From the NCBI GenBank assembly GCA_039105265.1, contig JAPFFF010000002.1, forward strand, positions 4,340,001-4,404,000: a stretch of 64,000 nucleotides of DNA. Reading direction: 5' to 3'. Below are positions 10,383 to 20,495 of the stretch, piece by piece (the first letter of the stretch is position 1; each line of letters starts with the position of its first letter). The notes under the pieces are model-generated. The model was not told the origin of the DNA and did not search any database. It saw nothing but the letters and a program-made list of their open reading frames with translations. A program made the translations under genes and the position numbers. The DNA comes from Tritrichomonas musculus (lineage: Eukaryota; Parabasalia; Tritrichomonadida; Tritrichomonadidae).

Positions 10383-12043
10383 TATATTATGAGTTTGGAA
10401 CCGAATTATTTTAAATATTTATGTTATTTAATAAATGGTGCATATAAAACAAAATTGAATTACATTTTGAAATTCTTAGAAAAAATACCCGTTTCGCACT
10501 CCAATTTGGAAAGTTCGTTATTTTTTTGAATGCTTTTTTTAACGAATAAAAAATTGAGAGAAATTCTGAGAGGAAATTGAATGTAATTAACGAATAAAAA
10601 AATTAAAATGATTTTATCTCAAGAAAAAAAAATATATTTTTAATTAAATGCAATTATTAACAACATTAACTTAAAGCCTTTTAATAATAAAAATATAAAG
10701 AAAAAAGAAGATGGTAGAAATTTTAAATCTTTAATATTATATCAAAAAATAAATGATATGCATAAAATCCCTACGGATTATTCATTATTGGTATCTAAAC
10801 TATTTAATTTAGTATTTAACAAAGGCGGATTTTTTCATTCAAAATATGATGTTCAGATCTCGATCTTTGATGTTTCTTATGGAAAATGGAGTCTGGATAT
10901 AAAAACATTTTATAATAACAAATTGAAGTATTAGGGTTAAAAATTCTAGTTTTAACAAAAGTTTGTAAAATTGTATATTATTCTGAAAATTCTGAAAAAA
11001 CCAAAAGGTGTAGGGAAAAGATCTGAGCGTTTTTGGTATTAGTATTAATGTACAAATTAAATTATCTGCTTTCTAGAACTTGATTGTTTTTTTAGTGATG
11101 TGAATTGAAATTATTAACTAATTGCATGATCTTACAATAAAATTAGGATATGGATAATATTTTATACATTGTGAAATGGTCATATCTCGATAAAAATGCT
11201 TGATCGGAAGTGATTAAAATATGGAAAATAATTTGAAAATCAAGAATTACTCGCTAAAAGAGCGATATTATAATAAAATAAAATATAAAAATGCATATCT
11301 ATTCTTTGTAATGCTTTAAAATAAGAATAATTCGATTCTTATTTTTGGTTTATTTTCTATAAAATTGTAATTAAAAAAAACGATTAATTTGCATTGAATT
11401 TTTATCGTATACATTGAATTAATAAAACAAAGAACGATCAAATTATATAGAATTTTTATCGTACGCATTGAATTAAATTAAACAAAGAAAAAAAGGATAA
11501 GCATTTAAAGCATTATTATTTATTAGAAATGCAATTACTAAAATATAAATCAGTGTTAAGAAAATTAAAATCTTCAAAATTGAAAATTAGAGACAAGCAT
11601 TGAATCTAAATTGTGAGTTAAAAACTAAAATGGTAAAAAAATTAAGAGCTATAACTCATTGAATATGAGATGAAATTAGAATTTATATGAAAATTGTGAG
11701 AATGATTAAAAAAAAAAAAAAAAAATAATGAACACTGAGCTAATGTAAAGTGCATATTATAAAACAAAATTATAACTTATCAATAACAAGTAACAGTTTT
11801 GACAAATAGTAAGAATGATTGTGGCTGATTAGCTTGAAAATCTAATTCTTTGAATTTGAAACTTTATAATAAAACTCTTGAAGATTGATGCTGATTTATA
11901 AGTCTATAAAATAATTGAGATGCGATTAAAACGTAGTTTCAATTAAAAAAAAAAAAAAAAATATTTTGATGAATCAAGAAATGATGTGAATATTTGCTTT
12001 AAGTGATCGACTATCTATGAAAAAATCTTCTCTGGACGAATGT
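10383..12043. other. AT-rich intergenic DNA
   Basis: No credible ORF or RNA gene. A-tracts lie near 11709 and 11945. An imperfect direct repeat around 11390-11480 (GAATTTTTATCGTA(T/C)(A/G)CATTGAATTAA) occurs twice, about 65 bp apart. Confidence 0.5.
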
Positions 12044-13576
12044 TACCGTTAAAATTTTATAGGCATTTATTTTCCCGTGGTGTAAAATTTACGTTAAAAA
12101 AATTTTGCTCTCAATTCTTTCAATAAAGAATTGTCATTCTCAAAAAATTGATAGTGAAGGTTTTTTTGGATCTTTTTATCTTTAATTTATTCTTTTTTAT
12201 GAAATAATTTAAAGAAAATAAATATTCATTATTTTTTTTTAATTTCACAAAAACCGTCATTAATTCAAATTTGAAAGAGTGATCGTATTTTCATTATTTT
12301 TACAATAGACAAACAGATCAAGTTTTCCCTGATTTTAGATCTTTAGGCTCAATATTAGACCAATTAACTTCAAGTTCATTCGAATCAAATCGTATCTCTT
12401 ACCAGTTTGACATTTTTTTTTCAATTATTTTCGATTTTTTTTTTCTCAAACAGAATTTACCTTTAATTTTTAAAGAATCTCAAGAATTTTATTAGATATC
12501 GCTCATAATAATTTGGATTTTGTCGCATACTTAGCTCATATTTCTTAACCCACATTCAAAACTCGTATCTCCAAATTTTTTAATAAAAATCTCATAGGAT
12601 TTTACATATTTTATTCTTTGTACCTGTTTTTTCCTTTTTTGGCTTATTTTATCTCATTTTTTTTTTCATTTTAATTTCAATAGAATTATAATCTCTAAAA
12701 TTTTCTTTATGATATTCAATCTTCTTCATAAACAAAGAATACTTTATGTTCTAAATAAAAAACATATTTTTTTCCTTTTAAATTCAACATTTTTCAATCA
12801 AATTTTTAAAAATTTTTAGAGTTATCAAAAATTTTAAAAAAATTTGATTGAAAAGTATGTGAAAAAATGCATTAAATATGAAAATAATTAAATAAATATA
12901 TTTATTATAAAATATAATTAACATTTTACTTTTTTAAACACGGTTTAAGCAGAAAAAAAATTTAAAAAAAAAATTATAAACGATCAAAAAATAAAATCTG
13001 TTCTTACTCAAGCTATTGATAAACAATCATGAGTATTTTTTAATGTAGGAATTATGCTGCCGAATTCCTTAAAATCATTGAAAAAAAGTTGATTTATATG
13101 ATTTTTTGTATGAACTTTTTGAGATAAACGAAAAGATAAAATCATATTTTCAAAATATGGCACAACTTTTATATAGAGCAGCATCTGTTAATCATAAGTG
13201 AAATAGATATGGGCTATTTATATTGATCATATAAAAAGTTTTTTAAGATATGATATAATTCCATTTTTTGACTAGTTGAAATAAACATAGCTAAAAAATC
13301 TAATATTGGTATATATCATAAATACAAAAGGATAATCTTTGACAACAATTATATCTTTCAAAATATCGCATTTTTAATCATAAAAAAATAATAAACGGAA
13401 ATAAACGTAAAATTTTGATCAAGTTTTAACAGAATTGAGAAGCTAAAAAAAGAATTGTCTTTTTTTGAATAGCCAAAAATTTTTCACTCTCAAATTTTTT
13501 CTGAACAATTCATTGAATTTTCTTAACGTAAATTTTACACCACGCGAAAATAAATGTATATAAAATTTTAACGGTA
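12044..13576. mobile_element. Non-autonomous DNA transposon with 54-bp inverted ends and TA flanks
   Basis: Bases 12044-12097 and 13523-13576 are reverse complements over 54 bp with three mismatches. Each begins with TA then CCGTTAAAATTTTATA. The TA at each outer edge fits a TA target duplication, as in Tc1/mariner elements. The interior of about 1.4 kb has no ORF above 60 codons. A smaller imperfect palindrome lies near the middle (12794-12855). This is best read as a decayed or internally replaced non-autonomous element. Confidence 0.7.
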
Positions 13577-13834
13577 TAGGTATAAACGTATTTTGAAATA
13601 TCTCTTTTTCAAAGCTGAATAATTAATTATTTATTTTTTATATACATTATATTCCAATTATTTATTTGTTAATATGAGTTTCACAATAAAATTATGAAAG
13701 ATTGAAGAAGAATTAAATGTAACCACGACGATCATTTTTCATAGAAAGGTCGTCCTTAAATGAATTTGTCCATGAGCTAATAGAGCCAATTGATTAAAAA
13801 TTAAATTATAATAATTGTGGAATACTTGCAACTT

Positions 13835-15784
13835 TTACTCTGAATGTGGATGAGGTTGAGAAAGTTGTTGAAGTCTATTAACTTTAAGAAGTTCTTTGAT
13901 TTCATTTGAATATTTCTTTTCAATTTTATAGAGAACCAATTTAAGCGATGGTGTTAAAAGGCCGTTTTCAGGTGTAAACTCTTCAGTTGTTAAAATAAGG
14001 TTTGAAATTCTTTCAAATCCTTTCAATTCCATTTCAACTGCCTTTTCTTTAAGGAGAAGAAGCATTTGGTCAACAGTGACTTTTTCATATCCAGGTTGTT
14101 TTTTGTCCAAAACGACGACTGCAACGAGGAATCTACTTTCCATTGCAGCATGTACGTAAATTTGGTTAACATATTGTGTGTCAACGTAAGTTTTAGTTAA
14201 TTTTGCAAGCGAAATATATTCTCCCTGAGAAAGCTTAACGAGTTCTTTAGCACGGCCAATAATTTGGAATTGTCCTGTTTTTGTTAATCTGAAAATATCT
14301 CCTGTCTTAAACCAACCATCTTCATCAAATACTTCTTTGGTTTTTTCATCATCATGATAATAACCTTGGAAAAGAGTTGCTCCTTTGACATAAAGTTCTC
14401 CTTCGAAGTCTTTTGCGAAATATCCCATATCTGGAAGGTCTTTCATTTTTCCTTGGACGCAATGTAAAAGAACACCAACGTTTCCATCGAGTGTATCTGT
14501 ATATTTTTGAACAGTAACACCTGAAGCAGTTTCTGTTAACCCATATCCTTGAACGAAGGCAACATTGAGGGCAATTCTGAGGAAATGTTGAATTTCAAGA
14601 GATAATGCAGATCCTCCACAAATGAAGAGTTTCATATTACCACCAACTGCAGCTGTGTTAATACTGCCAAAAACACTATCAAGTAAAGGTATATGTTGAA
14701 TTCCGAAATGACGAGTAAAGAATGATTTTACAGAAAAAGCGGTATTAAAGGCCAATCGAGTAAGGAACGGTTTCTTAGATATCTGTCCTTGCATAGCTTC
14801 GTAAACACGTTCAAAAACTCTTGCAACTGAAACAAGTAATGTTGGTTGAAGAATCTTAATTTCTTCAATGAGCCTTGAAATATTTCCTGAATAAAATCCA
14901 ACTCTGATGTTTGTGTGCATAATAACGTAGTGGATAACTTCTTCATATGAATGTGCTAATGGAAGGAATGAAATAATTGTATCTTTTCCACTGAAAGGAT
15001 ATACATATCTGAATGAAGATGCAGTAGCAATGAAGTTTCCATGTGTCATAACACAGCCTTTTGGAGGTCCTGTTGTTCCACTTGTATACATGATTGATGC
15101 AATTGAGTCTTTGGTTGGTGGCTTGTGTGGGAATCTTTCTTTAATTTTAATAACATCATCCCACTTTGTAATTTCACATTTTTGGCCATTTAAGAGTTCA
15201 GCAAAATCTGATTCAACATATGGTTTTTCTTCATTATCAAAAACAACGATATGTTCAATATATTGGTTTTTAAGTTGAAGTAGAGATTTTAATTTTGTGG
15301 ATACAACAAATACAACTCTTATTTTTGAATGAGTAATAATATAATCAATACCCTCATTTCCATATGTATCATAAATTGGAACTGGATAAAAACCATAGGC
15401 AAAACAAGCATGTTGTGCTGCCACCCATTCAATTCTGTTGTATGATAAAATACCAACTGTATCTTCAGGTTGAAAACCTTTTTGAATGAGGAATGAACCT
15501 GTGCTATCACGTAACTCTTTAAACTGAAGTCTATTAATCCACACATAACGATTTTGCCATTTTCCATTTTCATAAACTCTTCTACCAAACATATCTATTG
15601 TTGGGAATTTTTTAAGGGATTCTTCAAATAAGTGATACATTGTAACACCTTCAGGAAAGTCATCAAATAAACCATCTTTTAATGTTTGTGGAACTTTTGC
15701 ATAATTTGGTGAGCATATTATTGGTGTTTCACCTGGCTTTGCTGGTGGATCTTGAAGTATAGTTGATGATTGATCTGAACCCAT
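13835..15784 (-). CDS. Long-chain acyl-CoA synthetase (AMP-forming)
   Basis: The 649-residue length is normal for the family. The enzyme activates fatty acids with ATP and CoA through an acyl-adenylate. The AMP-binding P-loop YTSGTTGPPKG lies near residues 233-243, the adenylate-binding GYGLTETASG near 412-421, and the KTGDIF segment of the hinge region near 492-497. Downstream, IGRAKELVKLSQGEYISL is the fatty-acyl-CoA synthetase signature. There is no clear N-terminal transmembrane anchor. Trichomonads lack fatty-acid synthesis and rely on scavenged lipids, so this enzyme would serve lipid uptake and remodelling. The start is supported by an Inr 12 nt upstream, and TAAA overlaps the stop codon, as in trichomonad polyadenylation sites. 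No intron. Confidence 0.95.
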   Translation of the reverse strand: MGSDQSSTILQDPPAKPGETPIICSPNYAKVPQTLKDGLFDDFPEGVTMYHLFEESLKKFPTIDMFGRRVYENGKWQNRYVWINRLQFKELRDSTGSFLIQKGFQPEDTVGILSYNRIEWVAAQHACFAYGFYPVPIYDTYGNEGIDYIITHSKIRVVFVVSTKLKSLLQLKNQYIEHIVVFDNEEKPYVESDFAELLNGQKCEITKWDDVIKIKERFPHKPPTKDSIASIMYTSGTTGPPKGCVMTHGNFIATASSFRYVYPFSGKDTIISFLPLAHSYEEVIHYVIMHTNIRVGFYSGNISRLIEEIKILQPTLLVSVARVFERVYEAMQGQISKKPFLTRLAFNTAFSVKSFFTRHFGIQHIPLLDSVFGSINTAAVGGNMKLFICGGSALSLEIQHFLRIALNVAFVQGYGLTETASGVTVQKYTDTLDGNVGVLLHCVQGKMKDLPDMGYFAKDFEGELYVKGATLFQGYYHDDEKTKEVFDEDGWFKTGDIFRLTKTGQFQIIGRAKELVKLSQGEYISLAKLTKTYVDTQYVNQIYVHAAMESRFLVAVVVLDKKQPGYEKVTVDQMLLLLKEKAVEMELKGFERISNLILTTEEFTPENGLLTPSLKLVLYKIEKKYSNEIKELLKVNRLQQLSQPHPHSE

Positions 15785-15793
15785 TAATTGCTA

Positions 15794-15798
15794 AATGA
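15794..15798 (-). promoter_or_regulatory. Inr-like element of the acyl-CoA synthetase gene
   Basis: TCATT on the minus strand puts the candidate +1 A 12 nt upstream of the ATG. A second TCATT lies a few bases further upstream, so the exact start site is uncertain. Confidence 0.5.
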
Positions 15799-16761
15799 AT
15801 AATGAAAAATGATCAAATCAGTGTAAATTTGAATTCTTTTTCAATTTTAAATTCTTTCAATTTTGAGTAACATCAAAGGTTTTGATTTATCATATAAAAA
15901 TCATAATATCTTGGATAATTACGTATAAAATAAAAAAATGTTTATTATTTGAGTATTCAATGTTTGTATTTAAATTATGTAGTTTTTTTATGAAATATAA
16001 TCAATATATTTTGTTTTTAATAATATACTTATATATATATATGTATTATATGAATATATAAAATTTTGTTAGTGAAATAATTTCTTTTTTTTCGTGTATT
16101 TTTATAGATAAATATTAGTATTATTGAAAAGTTCTTTGTTTGAAATAAATAATTTTGAATAGCAATAGTTTACATATTGAAAATTACTGATATTATTTTA
16201 AATAATTTTATTAATGATATAGAATTAATCTGGACTAAAAATGATCATTAATATTAATGATATACATTTATTCAATATAGAGTGTTTAGAATATACTTTT
16301 CCTGTTTTAATAAATGTTTAAAAAATGATTTGCAATAATTTTAATATTTATAATAAATCTACATTATAATTACAGTTTTAATTTTTTCATTTAATATAAA
16401 AATATCAAGATATTTGTGAGCACAAATAATTGAATTATTATTCAAAATTATCACAAAAAAATGGTTATGATTTCAGAACAAATAATAAGCTTCTAACGTT
16501 ACGATTTTTTGATATATTTTGTTTAAATGTATTATTTTAAATTGAATTATGATTAAAATTCAGTTTTTTTCCTGATGCCAAATGAGTACGTTATTAAGTA
16601 TTCAATTTTTATGGGTATAAAGTATGAGAAAAAAAGCATTTTTCTCTGAGAATAAAAAAGATGAGAATTTCATTGAAATAAGATATATCAAAATATTATA
16701 TAAGCCATTCTAATGAAAGAACTTTTTGTAGATTTTGTGATAAACATATTCTGTTTTTTAA
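15799..16761. other. AT-rich intergenic DNA between host gene and element B
   Basis: No ORF or RNA gene recognised. An AT dinucleotide tract lies near 16030-16060. The segment ends where the Polinton-like sequence appears to begin. Confidence 0.5.
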
Positions 16762-16986
16762 AGTAGTTATATATTTGCCACGATTTTTGCACTTCGTTCA
16801 AAAACCGCGTCAAATATTTCCCATCCGCGACCCCAGCCCCGCTATGTCAGGTATGATCCCCCACTCCCATTAATGATCTTCCACTGAGCTGCTCTCAGGA
16901 TTCCTCTCAACGCTCTGCTAGGAAGGAGGCCCCGTATCGTTAACATCAAAAAAGCTATAGAAAAAGTTGTTAATTGTGTGGTTTAC
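16762..16986. repeat. Candidate left terminal region of element B
   Basis: It starts AGTAGTTATATATTTGCC, against AGTAGTAATGATATGTGCG in element A. A GC-rich section follows (about 16815-16945) that includes TCAGGTATG, a string also found in the A terminal repeats. The matching right end is outside the window, so the inverted-repeat status is unproven. Confidence 0.45.
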
Positions 16987-17448
16987 TTAAAGGCAATCGT
17001 TTGCATGGCATTCAATTGGATAGTATATCCATCTTGTGTAAAATCCTATTCTATTAAATAAATGCTCTGCATATGAATCTAAAAATTGGTACATTCCTCT
17101 TTGAGGGTCTATTAGGGTCCAATCAATTGTGGTATTTGGGAAAAATTGAAAGAATCTGGTAGAAATGCTCGTAAAAAGATTTTCATCGAAATTGAATTTA
17201 CATTTGACTATATCGAGGGTTGTTTCAAACATTTTTTGTCGAATTTCTATGCATTTGTGAAGTTCACGATAATAATTTCTGATAAATGCTTGCTTTGGGC
17301 CAATATTGAATGGTGAATCTTGTGCAGTAACAATTTTACATAAGCTCTGGTACATATAGTCATCTTCATTTAAATCTAAATCTTCTGGGTGTTTATCGAT
17401 AAGATCTGATAGGTTCTCTATTGGGTAGTTCTCTGTAGGCTCTACGTT
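16987..17448 (-). pseudogene. Element B ORF interrupted by insertion of element A (main part)
   Basis: This reading frame of about 150 codons runs toward the left end of B. The frame stays open into the terminal repeat of element A, but that extension is fortuitous. The 5' tip of the same ORF, with its start and promoter, lies on the other side of A at 36254-36274. The segment IEIRQK followed by an I-D-W motif looks like part of the N-terminal region of the giant protein at 36900-48335 (IEIRQK, INW), so the two may be distant relatives; this is only suggestive. Function unknown. Confidence 0.6.
17443..17448. repeat. Target-site duplication of element A, left copy (TACGTT)
   Basis: Six bases are identical to 36248-36253 and lie immediately outside the two terminal repeats. 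Six-base duplications are the Polinton integrase signature. Confidence 0.93.
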
Positions 17449-17843
17449 AGTAGTAATGATATGTGCGAGGTTCGGGTCTAATAATTTTGGCACACCTTTC
17501 CCCACCCTACCATGCGGCGCACCTAGCTCAGGTATGCAAAAATCGGGTGTGATACTCATTATAGTTTTTACCGTTGTTTCCATTACCGAACATACATAAT
17601 TTAAATAATTTTCTGAAATTCCCAGCAAACTCCCCCAAAACCCTATCACATCTAAAAGTACAAATTTCTGAATTTTGGGCTATCTACCTTACATAGAAGA
17701 TTACAACATACGCAATAGGCAATCTACAATTTCACATTTTAAATTTTACATGATGAAACACGAAAAACTGACCTTCCTAAGATAGGTGCACAAACATGAA
17801 AACCCTAGAACGATTTTTGCAAAAAATAATATTCACAAATGAT
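17449..17843 (+). repeat. Element A left terminal inverted repeat (395 bp)
   Basis: It is the reverse complement of 35853-36247, with about one mismatch found by eye. Identity ends sharply at 17843. It includes a GC-rich section around 17500-17530. Confidence 0.95.
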
Positions 17844-17925
17844 ATCACCATCTCTCATCACAAACGAGAATCACAAATTTATATTTCTTTTTTATTTTTC
17901 ATTTTTTATTTCCATTTCACAAAAC

Positions 17926-18375
17926 ATGCGAGCACCAAAAGTATATGAGTATGTAAACAACCTTATTTCTATGTTACCAGAGCCAGAAAAGTTTCGTAAT
18001 TGTGATTTCTCTATACTCTGTGAAAAGTTCCCCTTGATGATGAACATGAATAATTTTCGTGCAAAAGTTTTATACATAAGTCTGAAGAACACAAATAATG
18101 AAACTCTGAAGTTCTATCCTGATAAGATCACAGAACTGGGATTAGAAAACATAACTATAACAACAAACTTACGAAGGAGACTAACAATGAAAGCACAAGA
18201 ATTTTTCATAAATGGTAATACAGAACCACAAGAATATAAAGGAAATGACTTTTATCATTATAGTTTAGAGAGAACAAGTATGTTTACGAAATCCAAAATC
18301 AAAGAACTTAGACAAAAATATAACTTAGTTGAACCTGAAATATTTGTAGGTCACCACCAGGAACTTATACTGTAA
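17926..18375 (+). CDS. Element A terminal-side protein of unknown function
   Basis: This 149-residue protein is read from the ATG at 17926. An ATG 87 nt upstream lies in the terminal repeat and adds only a Phe/Ile-rich stretch that looks like translated AT-rich leader. A TCACA box lies 9 nt before the chosen start. The protein has no signal or membrane segment and is fairly basic near the middle (NLRRRLTMKA). It is the first gene inside the left terminus and ends tail to tail with the ATPase, overlapping it by 11 nt. No family is recognised. It does not show the Cys-His pattern of the Polinton protease. Confidence 0.65.
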   Translation: MRAPKVYEYVNNLISMLPEPEKFRNCDFSILCEKFPLMMNMNNFRAKVLYISLKNTNNETLKFYPDKITELGLENITITTNLRRRLTMKAQEFFINGNTEPQEYKGNDFYHYSLERTSMFTKSKIKELRQKYNLVEPEIFVGHHQELIL

Positions 18376-19252
18376 TAAATCTAATATCATTTTCACGGAC
18401 ATTTACCAAAACAAAATCATGGTTCTTCATCATTTTGTACCGAAACCACAAATCTTCAAACTCTATTGGTAATGATACTTGTTGATAAACATAGTTTATT
18501 TTTTGTCTTGAGAATCCTGAGAAGATAAAGAATGTTGTACAATTTGTCTTGAAATCTGTGGGTATTGATTTGAAAAATTGTACATTTATGTAAACTAGAG
18601 AATGTTTATGACGAAGTTGTGTAATGTAGTTTGTAAAGTAAGATGATTTTATAAGTTTACTTTTCACAAAATCTTCACACAAGATAATAGTATTTAAAGG
18701 AGAATTTGGTTTACCGAGTTTTTTGATATGCAAGAATTCAAACATCTGCTGAAGTTTATTATTGTCAATTGTTATTTTTGGAGTTGAACTATATTTGTCA
18801 TATAGTTCTTTCCAAAGATCAAGTTCCTTTAGATATTTTTCAGCATTTGCATCTGAAACAACATGCACAGGTAATTTTATTAAATCTTGTTGTGCTTCAA
18901 AAGTACTATCATTGATACTACCATTCTTGCTGATATAAACTATAAGATGAAAATTGGAGTTTGGCAGTCTCGAAATCTGAATTATGTCTCTCAGCATTAT
19001 ATGAGTCTTTCCGCGACCCTGGTTTCCTACCAAAATATTTAGAGAATTGTAGTATGCAAAAATTCCTTCTGCTATTGGTCTAATACTCTCTGCAAGAATT
19101 TTACCTTCATTTTTCCTATATGCTCTTGTCATTTCAGCATCGATATCAAATTCAGTTTCAGTTTCATTTTCATTTTCATCATCTATATCAATCTTATCTT
19201 CATCAGAGTCAGAAAAGTATATTTCTTTATAATTGAATCTCGTTGGAATCAT
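18365..19252 (-). CDS. Packaging ATPase (A32/FtsK-HerA-like), element A
   Basis: This 295-residue P-loop ATPase is expected to drive genome packaging into capsids, as in other Polintons and related viruses. Walker A, GNQGRGKT, lies at residues 76-83. Walker B is probably IILCED near 184-192. The N-terminus is strongly acidic (about residues 14-38). The element B protein at 48893 has the same plan: an acidic N-terminus, VIVGKQSMGKT and FDD. It overlaps the convergent gene at 17926-18375 by 11 nt. The role is known for the family; activity is not shown by sequence alone. Confidence 0.88.
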   Translation of the reverse strand: MIPTRFNYKEIYFSDSDEDKIDIDDENENETETEFDIDAEMTRAYRKNEGKILAESIRPIAEGIFAYYNSLNILVGNQGRGKTHIMLRDIIQISRLPNSNFHLIVYISKNGSINDSTFEAQQDLIKLPVHVVSDANAEKYLKELDLWKELYDKYSSTPKITIDNNKLQQMFEFLHIKKLGKPNSPLNTIILCEDFVKSKLIKSSYFTNYITQLRHKHSLVYINVQFFKSIPTDFKTNCTTFFIFSGFSRQKINYVYQQVSLPIEFEDLWFRYKMMKNHDFVLVNVRENDIRFITV

Positions 19253-19283
19253 CCTTTTTTTATCATTTAGATTATGATAAAGG

Positions 19284-19403
19284 TTATGAGTACAGTTTTG
19301 CTCTCATCTCTTCTGTAAGTTCTGGAGTTTTATCTTCGGTTAGACCATAAATTATTATACCGAGCTCCACAACAACAACAAACAACAACAATTCTGATAT
19401 CAT
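19284..19403 (-). CDS. Conserved single-span membrane microprotein, element A
   Basis: This 39-residue ORF has an N-terminal hydrophobic span (about residues 5-21, rich in Leu and Val) and a charged tail ending EEMRAKLYS. It lies between the ATPase and the 19439 gene, close to the ATPase start. Element B carries a 43-residue counterpart at 50100-50231 with the same layout and the related ending EEVRRRMYS. Conservation of span and tail in two diverged elements is the argument that it is real. It may be a small virion membrane or capsid-cement protein; that is inference. Confidence 0.78.
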   Translation of the reverse strand: MISELLLFVVVVELGIIIYGLTEDKTPELTEEMRAKLYS

Positions 19404-19438
19404 TTTGGACAACAAAAATATAAACTAAATTTCAGCTT

Positions 19439-19978
19439 TTAGATACACATTTTAGTAGAAATACCATATCGTACAAGTTGACTATAAATTTCATTAAAAC
19501 ATATTTTTAAATCCAGAGTTTTATCATCTTTTGTAACAAGAATTCTCTGGATGTTCATATACTTTGTGTTAGATAAGCATCCTGTACACCCTTCTTCTTC
19601 ATCTATAACAAGCTCAACTTTGTCAGCTCTTGTTAAGATTTTTATAAGTTCCATAAGAGAATTGCTATGACAGACAAGATAGTTGTTAATTCTAAGAGGA
19701 TTAAGTTCATAGATGTTCAACAGTGTTTCTAGAAATTTATTTTTCATTTCCAAATTCTCAAGTTCGTTTGTAAGAAGATTTGTTTGAGGTTGTGATGGAG
19801 ATTGAACATTCTCCCCAGTTTGAGTAAAATTTATGTTTCTTACTTGAGGATAATTTTGTGGTGGAGGAACATTAGGATATGATGGAGGTTTAATTTTTAT
19901 ATTCACATTTGTATTTTGCTCTTGTTTGCAGCTGCTATCATTTTCAGAACTTAATATTCGTGCCCTATGCAAGCTCAT
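19439..19978 (-). CDS. Conserved Polinton protein (cassette gene 1), element A
   Basis: This 179-residue protein has a Pro/Gln-rich low-complexity first third and a folded C-terminal half. That half (SLMELIKIL...VELVIDEEEGC...FNEIYSQLVRYG) aligns by eye with SLQEIIKTIL...VEIYIDEDIKC...YNKEFNDLVNVY of the 61787-62320 product in element B. It is followed upstream on the same strand by the 20001 gene with a 22-nt gap, the same order as in B. Family and function unknown. Confidence 0.75.
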   Translation of the reverse strand: MSLHRARILSSENDSSCKQEQNTNVNIKIKPPSYPNVPPPQNYPQVRNINFTQTGENVQSPSQPQTNLLTNELENLEMKNKFLETLLNIYELNPLRINNYLVCHSNSLMELIKILTRADKVELVIDEEEGCTGCLSNTKYMNIQRILVTKDDKTLDLKICFNEIYSQLVRYGISTKMCI

Positions 19979-20000
19979 TTCACTCTTGTTAAAACAATTT

Positions 20001-20231
20001 TTACTCCCCTTTTGTTAAGTCTCTAAGTTCTGCTTCCAGCTTTGCTACCTTTTCCTTGAGAGAATTTATATCTTCTATCAAACTTTCTCTTATTGCAAGA
20101 CCGTTACTGCCAAGCATACCTGTCTTGATATTGTTTAGATGCTGTTTTGTGTCATATACTCTTTCTTTCAAATTTCGCTTTATTTGTTTCAGAGTAGGAA
20201 TTTCACGCTTATACTCATTTAGATCTGCCAT
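20001..20231 (-). CDS. Short coiled-coil protein (cassette gene 2), element A
   Basis: A 76-residue protein starting MADLNEYKRE. A longer frame upstream would overlap the divergent gene at 20247, so the ATG at 20231 is preferred. The C-terminal half is a heptad-rich helix (SLKEKVAKLEAELRDL). By position it matches the 62341-62607 gene of element B. The function is unknown; a structural or scaffold role is possible. Confidence 0.65.
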   Translation of the reverse strand: MADLNEYKREIPTLKQIKRNLKERVYDTKQHLNNIKTGMLGSNGLAIRESLIEDINSLKEKVAKLEAELRDLTKGE

Positions 20232-20246
20232 TTTCAATACAAATAA

Positions 20247-20486
20247 ATGAGTGAAAATTGTTTTGAGAGACGAAGAACATTGCACGATAGCAAACATCAA
20301 AATTATTTTGACAGACAGAGACTAAAACAACAAAAAGAAAGAACAAGAAAGAATTCCGCACCAACAGTAAAGAAGTTTGAAGAAAAAGGTAGTATAAATC
20401 ATGAACTTCCACCAAAAACAGCACAACCTTTAAACTTTCATATGCTCTCTCTAAACCACAGCGTGGTAACTAAAAATAATTTCTAA
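20247..20486 (+). CDS. Small basic protein (cassette gene 3), element A
   Basis: A 79-residue, Lys/Arg-rich first half (RRR, KQQKERTRKN) is followed by a Pro-containing tail. It is divergent from the 20231 start with 15 bp between them. In element B a tiny divergent ORF (62631-62741) occupies the same place. It could bind nucleic acid or be a capsid cofactor; no family recognised. Confidence 0.55.
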   Translation: MSENCFERRRTLHDSKHQNYFDRQRLKQQKERTRKNSAPTVKKFEEKGSINHELPPKTAQPLNFHMLSLNHSVVTKNNF

Positions 20487-20495
20487 ACTCAAAAT

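Noticed and set aside
16987-17649. A single 220-residue minus-strand gene across the left boundary of element A
   Set aside because: Its first third lies in the terminal repeat of A, and the target duplication cuts through it. The frame across the boundary is fortuitous; only 16987-17448 belongs to element B.
17839-17925. Earlier ATG for the 17926 gene
   Set aside because: It starts in the terminal repeat and adds only AT-leader-like residues; a TCACA box precedes the later ATG.
17926-18375. Cysteine protease of Polintons for the 149-residue terminal-side gene
   Set aside because: Cys and His residues are present but not in the Ulp1/adenain order; no protease was identified in either element.
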